Shown here in pieces: positions 49,714 through 57,202 of a DNA stretch of 64,000 nt. Below the pieces are notes generated by a model. The model was not told the DNA's origin, did not search any database, and was given only the letters and a program-made list of their open reading frames with translations. A program made the position numbers and the translations under genes. The stretch's first letter is position 1; each line of letters starts with the position of its first letter. The stretch lies in assembly GCA_023382435.1 (NCBI GenBank), contig JAHDVS010000009.1:1-64000 (forward strand), in the 5' to 3' direction. The stretch is from Thermoleophilia bacterium (GTDB lineage: Bacteria; Actinomycetota; Thermoleophilia; Gaiellales; Gaiellaceae).

Positions 49714-49719
49714 ATCGTA
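49714..49719 (-). promoter_or_regulatory. -10 TACGAT, leaderless promoter of the eight-gene sulfur cluster
   Basis: Minus-strand TACGAT ends 7 nt before the GTG at 49706, which argues for that start over the ATG at 49715 inside the hexamer. Confidence 0.55.
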
Positions 49720-49729
49720 CCACAAGATC

Positions 49730-49748
49730 GCTAATGCATGTGATTAGC
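49730..49748. promoter_or_regulatory. Inverted repeat GCTAAT-N7-ATTAGC over the -35 region of the sulfur cluster
   Basis: Perfect 6-bp arms with a 7-nt centre, rare AT-rich sequence in this window, covering about -28 to -46 relative to the start codon of the flavoprotein. A GCTAAT half-site also lies at the start of the LysR-type gene (52624-52633 region). Looks like an operator of a LysR-type or other dimeric regulator. Confidence 0.5.
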
Positions 49749-50999
49749 AGTCCTTATGTGTGCCGCCGCAGCCGCGAGACCGACACGCTCCGTGTCGCGC
49801 ATCCCCGGCAGGAACAGGAAGAGCAGTGTCCCGAGCCCGCCGAGCACGCCCGCGCCGACCAGGGTCTCCTCCGGGCCGACCAGCTCGGCCACCGGGCCGG
49901 TGAGTGCGAACGAGGCCGGCACGAGGGCGACCGAGACGAGCCAGTCGAAACCCTCGACGCGCCCCAGCAGCCCCGGCGGCACGAGCCGGTGCAGGAGCGT
50001 GCCCCAGACGATCATGCCGGCCGCGAAGCACGCCCCCTCGACCAGGCTCGCGGCCATCGCCTGCCAGAGAGCGGTCGAGAAGCCGTACACCACGATCGTC
50101 AGCGAGCCGAGCGCCCAGGCCGTGTACATGAACGTGATGTGGCGGCGGGGAAGCCCCCGCTGGGCGATCGCGACCGAGGCGACGATGGCGCCGACGCCGC
50201 CGCTCGCGAAGATCAGGCCGAGATCGCCGGCGCTGCCGCCGAGCTCGTTCTTGACGAGGTAGGGGATCAGCACCTCGTACGGCCCCCAGAAGAAGAGCAT
50301 CGTCACGCAGCCGGCGACGAGCGTCCACCAGATCCAGACCTGCGAGCGGACGAACCGGAACCCCTCGCGCACCTCGCGCCGGAACGAGCGCTCCGCGGCC
50401 CGGGCGAGCGGCCGCGGCTCCATCAGGAGCAGGGCGGCGGCCGAGACGGCGAAGAGGCCCGCGGCGACGGCGAACGCCCCCCCGGAGCCCGCGAGCGCGA
50501 TCACGCCGCCGCCGAGCGCGGGACCCGCGAGCCGCTGGGCGAGCGGCCGCATGAGCTGGTTCAGCGAGTTCGCCTCGACCAGCCGGTCGGTCGGCACGAT
50601 GTCGGGAACGATCGCGGCGAACGCCGGCCCGAAGAACGCCTCCCCGACGCCGTAGAGGACGACGATCGCGATCAGGTGCCAGAGCTCGAGGCTGCCCGTC
50701 AGAGACAGCCCGGCGATCAGCCCGAAGGCGACGACACGTGCGAGGTCGGCGCCGATCATCACCTTGCGGCGGTCGGCGCGGTCGGAGACGACTCCGCCGA
50801 CGAGCACGAACACGACGAGCGGCACCGTGGTGGCGACCCCGACGAGCGACAGCGCCGTGGGCGCGTTCGACAGCTCGTACACCTGCCACGCGATCGCGAC
50901 GAGGTAGATCCCGTCACCGAGCAGCGCGGTCGTGAGGCCGAAGTAGAGGACGGCGAAGTCGCGGATTCGCAACGGGCGGAGGATCCTCGGCATCGTCAT
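49731..50999 (-). CDS. MFS transporter, MFS_3/enterobactin-exporter-like
   Basis: 422 residues from ATG at 50999, 12 predicted membrane segments. LTTALLGDGIYLVAIAWQVYELS near residues 22-44, the loop GGVVSDRADRRKVMIGADLAR near 68-88 (the GxxxDRxxRR motif of MFS between helices 2 and 3), and IVPDIVPTDRLVEANSLNQLMRPLAQRLAGPALGG (split) are typical of macrolide/siderophore-type exporters. Substrate unknown. GAGGAAG lies 9 nt before the ATG. It is the third gene of LysR - unknown - MFS, and its stop codon lies within the inverted repeat that fronts the sulfur cluster. Confidence 0.87.
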   Translation of the reverse strand: MTMPRILRPLRIRDFAVLYFGLTTALLGDGIYLVAIAWQVYELSNAPTALSLVGVATTVPLVVFVLVGGVVSDRADRRKVMIGADLARVVAFGLIAGLSLTGSLELWHLIAIVVLYGVGEAFFGPAFAAIVPDIVPTDRLVEANSLNQLMRPLAQRLAGPALGGGVIALAGSGGAFAVAAGLFAVSAAALLLMEPRPLARAAERSFRREVREGFRFVRSQVWIWWTLVAGCVTMLFFWGPYEVLIPYLVKNELGGSAGDLGLIFASGGVGAIVASVAIAQRGLPRRHITFMYTAWALGSLTIVVYGFSTALWQAMAASLVEGACFAAGMIVWGTLLHRLVPPGLLGRVEGFDWLVSVALVPASFALTGPVAELVGPEETLVGAGVLGGLGTLLFLFLPGMRDTERVGLAAAAAHIRTANHMH

Positions 51000-51008
51000 G
51001 ACAGCTCG

Positions 51009-51015
51009 CTTCCTC
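51009..51015 (-). promoter_or_regulatory. Ribosome binding site GAGGAAG of the MFS gene
   Basis: Minus-strand GAGGAAG ends 9 nt before the ATG at 50999 and decides this start over longer frames. Confidence 0.5.
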
Positions 51016-51053
51016 GTCCGGTGCCGGGGAGCTCCCGGCAACCGCGCGCGGCG

Positions 51054-51707
51054 TCAGCCGCCGAGGCCGCCGAGGATGGCGAACGGGTTCTGGGGCGCGA
51101 CCTCCCAGACCATGTCGCCGCCCGGCTGGACGTGCACGGTGGCGGCGGGAAGCTCCCGACGCAACCGCTCGGCCAGCTCGCGAGCCTGCTCCTCGCTGAT
51201 CGCGCCCACGAGCAGGAAGGAGTGGCGTCGGACGACCGGAACGCCCTCCGACTCGAGGCGTTCCGCCAACGCCACGCATTCGGCGTGCCCGGGCAGCTCG
51301 ACCCTGACCTCCCAGTCCGCGTGGCCGCTCGCCAGGGCCTCCGCCTCCTCGCGAGCCTCGCGACGGGCTTCCTCGGCCGCCAGCTCCGCCGCCGTGGCCG
51401 GCAGCGGCACGCTGATGTCCACCCAGGCCTCCTCGACGGGATGCCAGCGCTCGACGGCCACGAGCGCATCGTCCCCCTGCTCCTCGAGCTCGACGTGGAC
51501 GTGGCGCTCCACCGCGCTCGTCTGCGCCTCGGAGCCCGCGTAGAGGAAAACGCGGGCCGCGTCGCGGCTGACGATCACGCGGTCGCCGAATCGCCGGCGC
51601 TCCTCCGCGGCGAATCGCCTAGCGTCGAGACGCTCGAGCAGGTCGGCGCCGTCGGCCTCGTCGTCGAAGTCGACGGTGATCCTGAAGTCGTCGGACACGA
51701 CCGTCAT
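51054..51707 (-). CDS. Soluble acidic protein of unknown function
   Basis: 217 residues, strongly acidic with long helices (AAELAAEEARREAREEAEALA near residues 104-124) and no membrane segment. The first part has a strand-rich region (FRITVDFDDEADGADLLERLDARRF, split) and the last part has WEVRVELPGHAECVALAERLESEGVPVVRRHSFLLVGAISEEQARELAERLRRELP (split), which resembles a small ferredoxin-like fold used in regulatory domains. No family recognised. ATG overlaps the LysR stop as ATGA, so it is co-translated with the regulator. Confidence 0.75.
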   Translation of the reverse strand: MTVVSDDFRITVDFDDEADGADLLERLDARRFAAEERRRFGDRVIVSRDAARVFLYAGSEAQTSAVERHVHVELEEQGDDALVAVERWHPVEEAWVDISVPLPATAAELAAEEARREAREEAEALASGHADWEVRVELPGHAECVALAERLESEGVPVVRRHSFLLVGAISEEQARELAERLRRELPAATVHVQPGGDMVWEVAPQNPFAILGGLGG

Positions 51708-52627
51708 TCTGACTGCTCGCGGCCCTCGCGGTGGGCGGCTTCGACCCGCGCCTTCGCGAATGCGGCGAACTCCCGCCCGGCCCGGGTGGGGACCCGGCCA
51801 GCGGCGCGCACGAGGTAGATCTCGCGGGCGGGTGCCAGACCACGTACCGTCGCCGTGCCGAGCGTGCCGGCGGCCAGCTCCTCCTCGAGCGCGGCGCGGG
51901 AGATGAACCCGACCCCGTAGCCGGCGACGACCGCGCTCTTCACGGACTCCTGGAGGCCGAGCTCGATCCTCGCAGCGGGACGCAGACGCACCCGAGCGCG
52001 GCGCAGCTCTCCCTCGACGACCTGACGCACTCCGGCGCCGTCCTGCATCTCGATCAGGGTCTCCCCGGAGAGGTCGGCAGCCTCCACCGTTTGCCCGGCC
52101 AGCCGATGGCCGCGCGGCACGGCGAGCACGATCTCGTCCCGGGCGAGTGGCTCGAAGTCGAGCGTGCGGGCCCGGGTGCGGGCTCCCACCACCCCGAGCT
52201 CGAGCTCGCGGGCGGCCACACGGTCGATCACGGTCTGCGTGTCGAAGATCGAGAGCGCGACGCGCAGCCCGGGGTGGCGGCGCGCGAACTCGCACGCGAG
52301 CAGGGGCACGAGGCGGCCGCCGGGGCCCGTGGATGCTCCGACCGCAAGCATTCCTCGTAGCTCCGCCCCCTCGCCCGCCGCAAGCTCGTCGAGGAGTTGC
52401 TGCTCGGCCTGCAACACGCGCTGGGCCGCCAGATACAGGCGCCGGCCGGCCTCCGTCGGCTCGACCCGCCGGCCGGAGCGGTCGAGTAGCCGCTGGCCCA
52501 CTCGCTCCTCGAGCGTCCGCACCTGGAGGCTAACGGCAGGCTGCGTGACGCCGAGACGCTCGGCGGCCTGCGAGAAGCTCCGCCGCTCAACGACCGCGCA
52601 GAACGACGCGAGCTGGCGCGTATCCAT
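51704..52627 (-). CDS. LysR-type transcriptional regulator
   Basis: 307 residues. N-terminal winged HTH: LASFCAVVERRSFSQAAERLGVTQPAVSLQVRTLEERVGQRLLDR (split) at about residues 6-50, an exact match to the family pattern. The substrate-binding domain, about 90-295, includes VGASTGPGGRLVPLLACEFARRHPGLRV and the second-lobe GYGVGFISRAALEEELAAG near 232-250. It probably controls the MFS transporter in its own operon and may act on the inverted repeat at 49730-49748. ATG lies 8 nt after CATAAT. Confidence 0.92.
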   Translation of the reverse strand: MDTRQLASFCAVVERRSFSQAAERLGVTQPAVSLQVRTLEERVGQRLLDRSGRRVEPTEAGRRLYLAAQRVLQAEQQLLDELAAGEGAELRGMLAVGASTGPGGRLVPLLACEFARRHPGLRVALSIFDTQTVIDRVAARELELGVVGARTRARTLDFEPLARDEIVLAVPRGHRLAGQTVEAADLSGETLIEMQDGAGVRQVVEGELRRARVRLRPAARIELGLQESVKSAVVAGYGVGFISRAALEEELAAGTLGTATVRGLAPAREIYLVRAAGRVPTRAGREFAAFAKARVEAAHREGREQSE

Positions 52628-52635
52628 TAGCGCCC

Positions 52636-52641
52636 ATTATG
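52636..52641 (-). promoter_or_regulatory. -10 CATAAT, leaderless promoter of the LysR gene
   Basis: Minus-strand CATAAT ends 8 nt before the ATG at 52627. The intervening bases include GCTAAT, a half of the arm motif at 49730-49748. Confidence 0.5.
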
Positions 52642-52671
52642 CCTCGCATCACTCGCAGCGGCGCTCGGCCG

Positions 52672-53445
52672 CTACGCCCCGAGCAGCTTGTCCAGCGCCT
52701 CGCGGAAGGGCTCCGGCTCGAGCGTCGAGTACTCGACCACCGACAGCTTCCCGCCAGCCTTCGCCGCGAGGAAGCTCGGCGTCGAGCGGATGCCGCCTGC
52801 CTGCGCCTCGCCGGCGGAGGCACCGAGCTCGTCGTCCACGGCGTCCGAGTCCATGTCCGCAAGCATCTTCTCGACATCGAGCCCTGCCACCGCGGCGCCG
52901 ACGTCGCGCAGCAATCGGTCGGTAACCCAGCCGTCGTTCTCGTCCCCCTGGTGCTCGTAGAGCAGATGCTCCACGTGCCACGCCCGCTCCTGGAAGCCGG
53001 CGGCGATGACCGCGCGCATCGCCTTCTCCGAGTCGGGGCCGATGAAGGCGAGGCCGCGGAGCTGGATCCGCACCTTGCCGGTCCGCACGTAATCCGCGAT
53101 CAGGTCGGGCAGCACGTTCGTGGACGCTTTCTGGCAGAACGGGCACTGCATGTCGACGAACTCGTACATGATCACCGGAGCGGCCGGATCCCCGAGCCAG
53201 AGGCCGTCCTGCGCGATCCCGTCGAGGAGCTGCGCGGTCGCCGTGCCGTCGACGCCCGCGGACGGCGCGGAGTCGTCGTCGCCGCCGAGGACGCTCGCGA
53301 GAACGAGCACGATCGCCACCACCGCCGCGATCCCGCCGATGCCGCCGTACAGCCACGCGCGCGGCAGACCGCCGCCGCCCTTCCCCACCGGCGGCGGGGA
53401 TTTCGGGGTCTGGGAGCGCGACTTGCGAGCGGCCTTGCCGGACAT
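52672..53445 (-). CDS. Membrane-anchored DsbA-like thioredoxin-fold protein
   Basis: 257 residues. Basic, Pro-rich cytoplasmic N-terminus, one membrane helix near residues 31-53 (LYGGIGGIAAVVAIVLVLA), then an extracytoplasmic DsbA-type thioredoxin domain with active site CPFC at 101-104 in EFVDMQCPFCQKAS. Late block GIRSTPSFL carries the cis-Pro. Likely a disulfide oxidoreductase for exported proteins, or a related Thioredoxin_4 member. Leaderless: ATG 6 nt after TACGCT. Divergent from the sugar transferase gene. Confidence 0.91.
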   Translation of the reverse strand: MSGKAARKSRSQTPKSPPPVGKGGGGLPRAWLYGGIGGIAAVVAIVLVLASVLGGDDDSAPSAGVDGTATAQLLDGIAQDGLWLGDPAAPVIMYEFVDMQCPFCQKASTNVLPDLIADYVRTGKVRIQLRGLAFIGPDSEKAMRAVIAAGFQERAWHVEHLLYEHQGDENDGWVTDRLLRDVGAAVAGLDVEKMLADMDSDAVDDELGASAGEAQAGGIRSTPSFLAAKAGGKLSVVEYSTLEPEPFREALDKLLGA

Positions 53446-53451
53446 CGCTAC

Positions 53452-53457
53452 AGCGTA
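53452..53457 (-). promoter_or_regulatory. -10 TACGCT, leaderless promoter of the DsbA-like gene
   Basis: Minus-strand TACGCT ends 6 nt before the ATG at 53445. Confidence 0.6.
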
Positions 53458-53506
53458 ACCGGTTCGCGCGGCGGCGCGGAAAGGAACCGGCGGCAGCCCG
53501 CCGGTC

Positions 53507-53512
53507 TATGAT
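53507..53512 (+). promoter_or_regulatory. -10 TATGAT, leaderless promoter of sugar transferase 2
   Basis: TATGAT ends 9 nt before the GTG at 53522. Confidence 0.55.
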
Positions 53513-53521
53513 CGGGCGCGC

Positions 53522-54217
53522 GTGCACTCCGAATCGCTCGCCGAGCGCTACGCCCGGCTCGCCCACGAGGGGCTCGAGCGGCGGCCGGTCGACGCGTCGC
53601 TCCGCTTGCTCGACATCGTCATCTCCGGCGCGGCGCTCCTGCTCTTCTCGCCCGTGGCGCTCCTGATCGCGCTCGCGATCAGGCTCACCTCCGGCAGCCC
53701 CGCCCTCTACCGGGGTGCCCGGGTCGGCCGGGCCGGGCGGGTGTTCACGATGCTGAAGTTCCGCACGCTGGCGACGGACGCCGAGAGCCGGCTCGGCCCG
53801 TACTGGGGCGCCGAGCTCGACCGGCGCACCGGGGCGGAAGTGACGAGGCTCGGACGCTGGCTGCGCGCCTCGCAGCTCGACGAGGTGCCCCAGCTTTGGA
53901 ACGTCCTGGCCGGCGACATGAGCGTGGTCGGCCCACGTCCGATCAGGCCCGCCTTCTTCGAGGAGCTGTGCGAGCAGATTCCCCAGTACTGGCAGCGACT
54001 GGTGGTGCGGCCGGGCCTGACGGGATTCGCGCAGACACGCATGGGGCGCGAGCCGTCCTGGGGCGAGAAGCTCGCCCACGACCTCGAGTACGTGGCCGAC
54101 CGCTCGGTGGGGCTGTACCTGCGCGTCGTCGCCGCGACGATCCTTCGGGTTGCCCGGCAGTCCGGCCGGGCGATCCTGGGCCTCCTGCGTGGCGCGGGCG
54201 GCCCGGAGCGGGACTGA
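53522..54217 (+). CDS. Undecaprenyl-phosphate sugar phosphotransferase 2
   Basis: 231 residues. One membrane helix near residues 29-52 (LLDIVISGAALLLFSPVALLI) then the bacterial sugar transferase domain: FTMLKFRTL near 74-82, LRASQLDEVPQLWNVLAGDMSVVGPRPIRP (split) near 113-142, and VVRPGLTGFAQTRMG near 160-174. Second initiating transferase in the window; it starts the right-hand polysaccharide block, while the first (15669-16268) belongs to the left block. Followed by a DUF354 glycosyltransferase-like gene. Confidence 0.9.
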   Translation: MHSESLAERYARLAHEGLERRPVDASLRLLDIVISGAALLLFSPVALLIALAIRLTSGSPALYRGARVGRAGRVFTMLKFRTLATDAESRLGPYWGAELDRRTGAEVTRLGRWLRASQLDEVPQLWNVLAGDMSVVGPRPIRPAFFEELCEQIPQYWQRLVVRPGLTGFAQTRMGREPSWGEKLAHDLEYVADRSVGLYLRVVAATILRVARQSGRAILGLLRGAGGPERD

Positions 54218-54256
54218 CGCGCGCCGGCGCGCCGAGCTCGCCGGCCGGCGCGCCTC

Positions 54257-54262
54257 TACACT
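54257..54262 (+). promoter_or_regulatory. -10 TACACT, leaderless promoter of the DUF354 gene
   Basis: TACACT ends 8 nt before the GTG at 54271. Confidence 0.6.
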
Positions 54263-54270
54263 GGCCCCAC

Positions 54271-55281
54271 GTGCGCGTCTGGGTCGACATCACCGCGCCG
54301 GCGCACGTGCTCGTGTTCCGGCCCCTCATCCGCCTGCTGCAGGAGCGTGGCGCCGAAGTCGGGGTCACGGCCCGTGACTACGCCCAAACCGTGGAGCTGC
54401 TCTCCCTGCACGGGATCGACGCGGAGCTGCTCGGACACCACGGCGGGCGCTCCCGAGCGGGGAAGCTGCAGGCGCTCACCTCCCGCCTGCCGGCCCTGGT
54501 CCGCTGGGCACGCGGCCGGCGCCTCGACGTCGCGCTCGCCCACGGCTCGCACGAGCTCACGCTGGCTGCGCGACGGCTCGCGATCCGCAGCGCCACGACG
54601 TTCGACTACGAGTTCGCGACCCTCCAGCACCAGCTCGGCTGCCGGGCCGCGACCCGGGTGGTCGTCCCGGAGGCGATCCCGCCGGCGCGCCTCCGGCGCT
54701 ACGGGGTCGGTGAGTCGAAGCTGCGCCGGTATCCGGGCCTGAAGGAGGAGTACTACCTCGCCGACTTCGAGGCCGACCCGGAGGCGTTCGGTCGGCTCGG
54801 CGTCAAGCCGGAGCACGTGATCGTCGTCGTGCGGACACCGCCTGACGTCTCCCTCTACCACCGTCGCTCGAACCCGCTGTTCCCGCAAGTGCTCGAGCAC
54901 CTGGGTCGGGATCCGTCGGTGCGCGCGGTCATCGTCCCTCGCACGGTCGAGCAGCGCACGTACGTGCGGGGGCTTCACCTCCCGTCCCTCGTCGTTCCCG
55001 ACGGGGCGGTCGACGCCCAGAGCCTGATCGCTCTCGCCGACCTCGTCGTCTCCGCCGGGGGGACGATGAACCGTGAGGCCGCTGCGCTCGGCGTGCCCGT
55101 CTACACGACGTTTGGCGGGCGGCTGGGCGGCGTCGACGAGCTCCTGATCCGGGAGGGGCGTCTGCGCCCGCTCACGGATCCGCGCGCACTCGAGCTGGTC
55201 AAGCGCACCGGATCGGGCGCGCGCGTACGCCGCGACCCGGCGCTCATGCTCGACCTCCTGCTCTCGGCCCTCGAGGGCTGA
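54271..55281 (+). CDS. DUF354-family GT-B-like protein
   Basis: 336 residues. VWVDITAPAHVLVFRPLIRLLQERGAEVGVTARDY (split) at the N-terminus, GLKEEYYLADFEADPEAFGRLGV near 153-175 and the C-terminal SLIALADLVVSAGGTMNREAAALGVPVYTTFGGRLGGVD (split) near 252-290 are the marks of DUF354, a group related to the UDP-GlcNAc 2-epimerase/MurG GT-B fold and frequent in polysaccharide loci. It may be a glycosyltransferase; catalytic residues are not established. Short gap of 10 nt to the convergent helicase. Confidence 0.87.
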   Translation: MRVWVDITAPAHVLVFRPLIRLLQERGAEVGVTARDYAQTVELLSLHGIDAELLGHHGGRSRAGKLQALTSRLPALVRWARGRRLDVALAHGSHELTLAARRLAIRSATTFDYEFATLQHQLGCRAATRVVVPEAIPPARLRRYGVGESKLRRYPGLKEEYYLADFEADPEAFGRLGVKPEHVIVVVRTPPDVSLYHRRSNPLFPQVLEHLGRDPSVRAVIVPRTVEQRTYVRGLHLPSLVVPDGAVDAQSLIALADLVVSAGGTMNREAAALGVPVYTTFGGRLGGVDELLIREGRLRPLTDPRALELVKRTGSGARVRRDPALMLDLLLSALEG

Positions 55282-55291
55282 GCACCGGCGC

Positions 55292-57166
55292 TCAGCCGGC
55301 CCGGGCGACGACGGCGAGCACCTCGTCACCGTAGCGCTCGAGCTTCGCCGGCCCGATCCCCGCAACCAGCGCGAGCTCCGCCGTCCCGGTGGGCAAGCGG
55401 GCGGCGATCTCCGCGAGCGTCCGGTCATGGAAGACGACGTAGGCGGGCACGCCGTCCGTCGTCGCCCGCTGCCGCCGCCACTCCCGGAGCGCCGCCAGCA
55501 CGGGATCGTCCTCGCGCGGAGCGGGCGCGGTGCGAGACCCCGAACGCGTCACGGCACCGAGCTCGGCGAGGAACCGGCTCGGCTTGCGTTCCGCGGACCA
55601 GGTCAGGTGCAGGATCCGGCGAGCACGGGTCAGGCCGACGTAGAGCAGCCGCCGCTCCTCGGCGATCGCCTCGTCCGACTTCGAGCGCCTCGACGGGAGC
55701 TCCCCGTCCTGGAGGAACGGAAGGAGGACCGCGTCGAACTCGAGCCCCTTGGCGCGATGGTAGGTGAGAACCTGCACGCCGCGGCCCTGTCCGTCCGGGG
55801 CGAAGCGCGCGACGAGGTCGGCGACGAGCTCCGCCGCGTTCCGGCCCGGGCCCGCCTCGGCAGCGAGCGCGAGCAGTCGGCGCAGGTCATCCTGGTAGGT
55901 GAGACCCTCGTCGCCGAGGTCTCCGGGCAGCTCCTCGAGCAGGCCCAGCTCGTCGGCGATCGCCGCCATCGCCTCAGCAGCGGGGGCGGCGCGCGCGCGG
56001 CGAAGCAGCTTCAGGGCCGCCCGCGCGGCCGGTCGCTCGAGGAAAGCTCCGCCCCTGACCTGGTACGGGATCCCGGCCGCGGCAAGCGGCTCCTCGACGT
56101 CCTCGGAGCGGGCGTTCACGCGCACGAGGATCGCGATCTCCTCGTCCGCGATCTCCTCCCGGCGCAGGCGTGCGACGAGCTCGCCCACCCGCGCCGCCTC
56201 CGCCGCCGCGGTCGGGAGCGCCTCGAGCGTCGGCGCGGGACCGGGCGGGCGCGTCGCGGAGAGCGTCTTCGGCTCCCCTCCGAGGCGCGGCACGAGCCGG
56301 TTCGCAAGCTCGAGAACCTGCGGTGTCGAGCGGTAGTTCTCTTCGAGCCGGATCACCGTCGCCCGCGGGAACCGGCGGCGCGCCCCCAGCAGGTATCCGG
56401 GGGTGGCCCCCGTGAAGGAGAAGATCGCCTGGTAGTCGTCCCCGACCACGCACAGCTCGTCGCGATCGCCGAGCCAGAGATCGAGCAGCGACTGCTGGAG
56501 GAGGTTGACGTCCTGGTACTCGTCGACCGTGATCGCGCGGCACTGCTCGCGAAACCTCGCGAGCGCCAGGGGGCTCTCCTCGTACGTACGTGCGAGCAGG
56601 TCGAGCACGTCCTCGAAGTCGATGCGACCGGCGCGGCGCTTGCGCTCCTCGTAGGTCGAGTACACCCGCTGCATGACGTCGGGGGGCACAGGGGGTTGGC
56701 GATCGCCGAGGCCGGCCAGGTAGCGCTCCGGAGGCAGACGGCGGTTCTTCGCCCACTCGATCTCGCCCGCCAGCTCCGCCAGGGGGCGAAACCGGTAGGC
56801 GCGGTGGAGCGATCGGGCGATCGGGCCGAGCAGGACCGCCTTGCCGGGGAGAATCGCGCCGGCGTCGGGAACGAGGTGGCGGAGCTGCGCGAGCGCGGTC
56901 GCGTGGAACGTGCGCGCGCGAACGCCCCGGACGCCGAGCGCCTCGAGGCGCGAGCGCAGCTCGCCGGCCGCCCGGTCCGTGAATGTGACAGCGAGCAGCT
57001 GCCGCGGCCCGAACGCGCCCGTCGCCACCTGGTAGGCGATCCGCCGCGTGATCGTCGTCGTCTTGCCGGTGCCGGCGCCGGCGAGGATGACGACCGGGCC
57101 GCGCACGGTCTCGACGGCACGACGCTGCTCGGCGTTCAACCCCTCGAGGATCCGGCTCGCGTCCAC
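55292..57166 (-). CDS. UvrD/Rep-family DNA helicase with C-terminal HRDC-like domain
   Basis: 624 residues. Superfamily 1 helicase motifs: motif I AGAGTGKTT near 29-37, Ia LLAVTFTDRAAGELRSRL, II TVDEYQDVN near 214-222, III VVGDDYQAIFSFTGA near 237-251, IV RLEENYRST near 272-280, V QVLTYHRAKGLEFDAVLLP near 459-477, VI EERRLLYVGLTRAR near 503-516. The end (WRRQRATTDGVPAYVVFHDRTLAEIAARLP, LVAGIGPAKLERYG) is HRDC-like, as in actinobacterial UvrD2-type proteins. 3'-5' helicase in repair. Leaderless GTG 6 nt after TAGGGT. Confidence 0.93.
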   Translation of the reverse strand: MDASRILEGLNAEQRRAVETVRGPVVILAGAGTGKTTTITRRIAYQVATGAFGPRQLLAVTFTDRAAGELRSRLEALGVRGVRARTFHATALAQLRHLVPDAGAILPGKAVLLGPIARSLHRAYRFRPLAELAGEIEWAKNRRLPPERYLAGLGDRQPPVPPDVMQRVYSTYEERKRRAGRIDFEDVLDLLARTYEESPLALARFREQCRAITVDEYQDVNLLQQSLLDLWLGDRDELCVVGDDYQAIFSFTGATPGYLLGARRRFPRATVIRLEENYRSTPQVLELANRLVPRLGGEPKTLSATRPPGPAPTLEALPTAAAEAARVGELVARLRREEIADEEIAILVRVNARSEDVEEPLAAAGIPYQVRGGAFLERPAARAALKLLRRARAAPAAEAMAAIADELGLLEELPGDLGDEGLTYQDDLRRLLALAAEAGPGRNAAELVADLVARFAPDGQGRGVQVLTYHRAKGLEFDAVLLPFLQDGELPSRRSKSDEAIAEERRLLYVGLTRARRILHLTWSAERKPSRFLAELGAVTRSGSRTAPAPREDDPVLAALREWRRQRATTDGVPAYVVFHDRTLAEIAARLPTGTAELALVAGIGPAKLERYGDEVLAVVARAG

Positions 57167-57172
57167 CCGGGC

Positions 57173-57178
57173 ACCCTA
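57173..57178 (-). promoter_or_regulatory. -10 TAGGGT, leaderless promoter of the helicase gene
   Basis: Minus-strand TAGGGT ends 6 nt before the GTG at 57166. Confidence 0.6.
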
Positions 57179-57202
57179 GACGTGGCGCCGGCTACGGAAC
57201 CG

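Noticed and set aside
48591-51818. Plus-strand open frame of more than 1000 codons running antisense to the flavoprotein, MFS and LysR-operon genes
   Set aside because: It is antisense to four genes with clear family motifs, rich in Arg, Glu, Pro and Ala with no domain, and typical of high-GC shadow frames.
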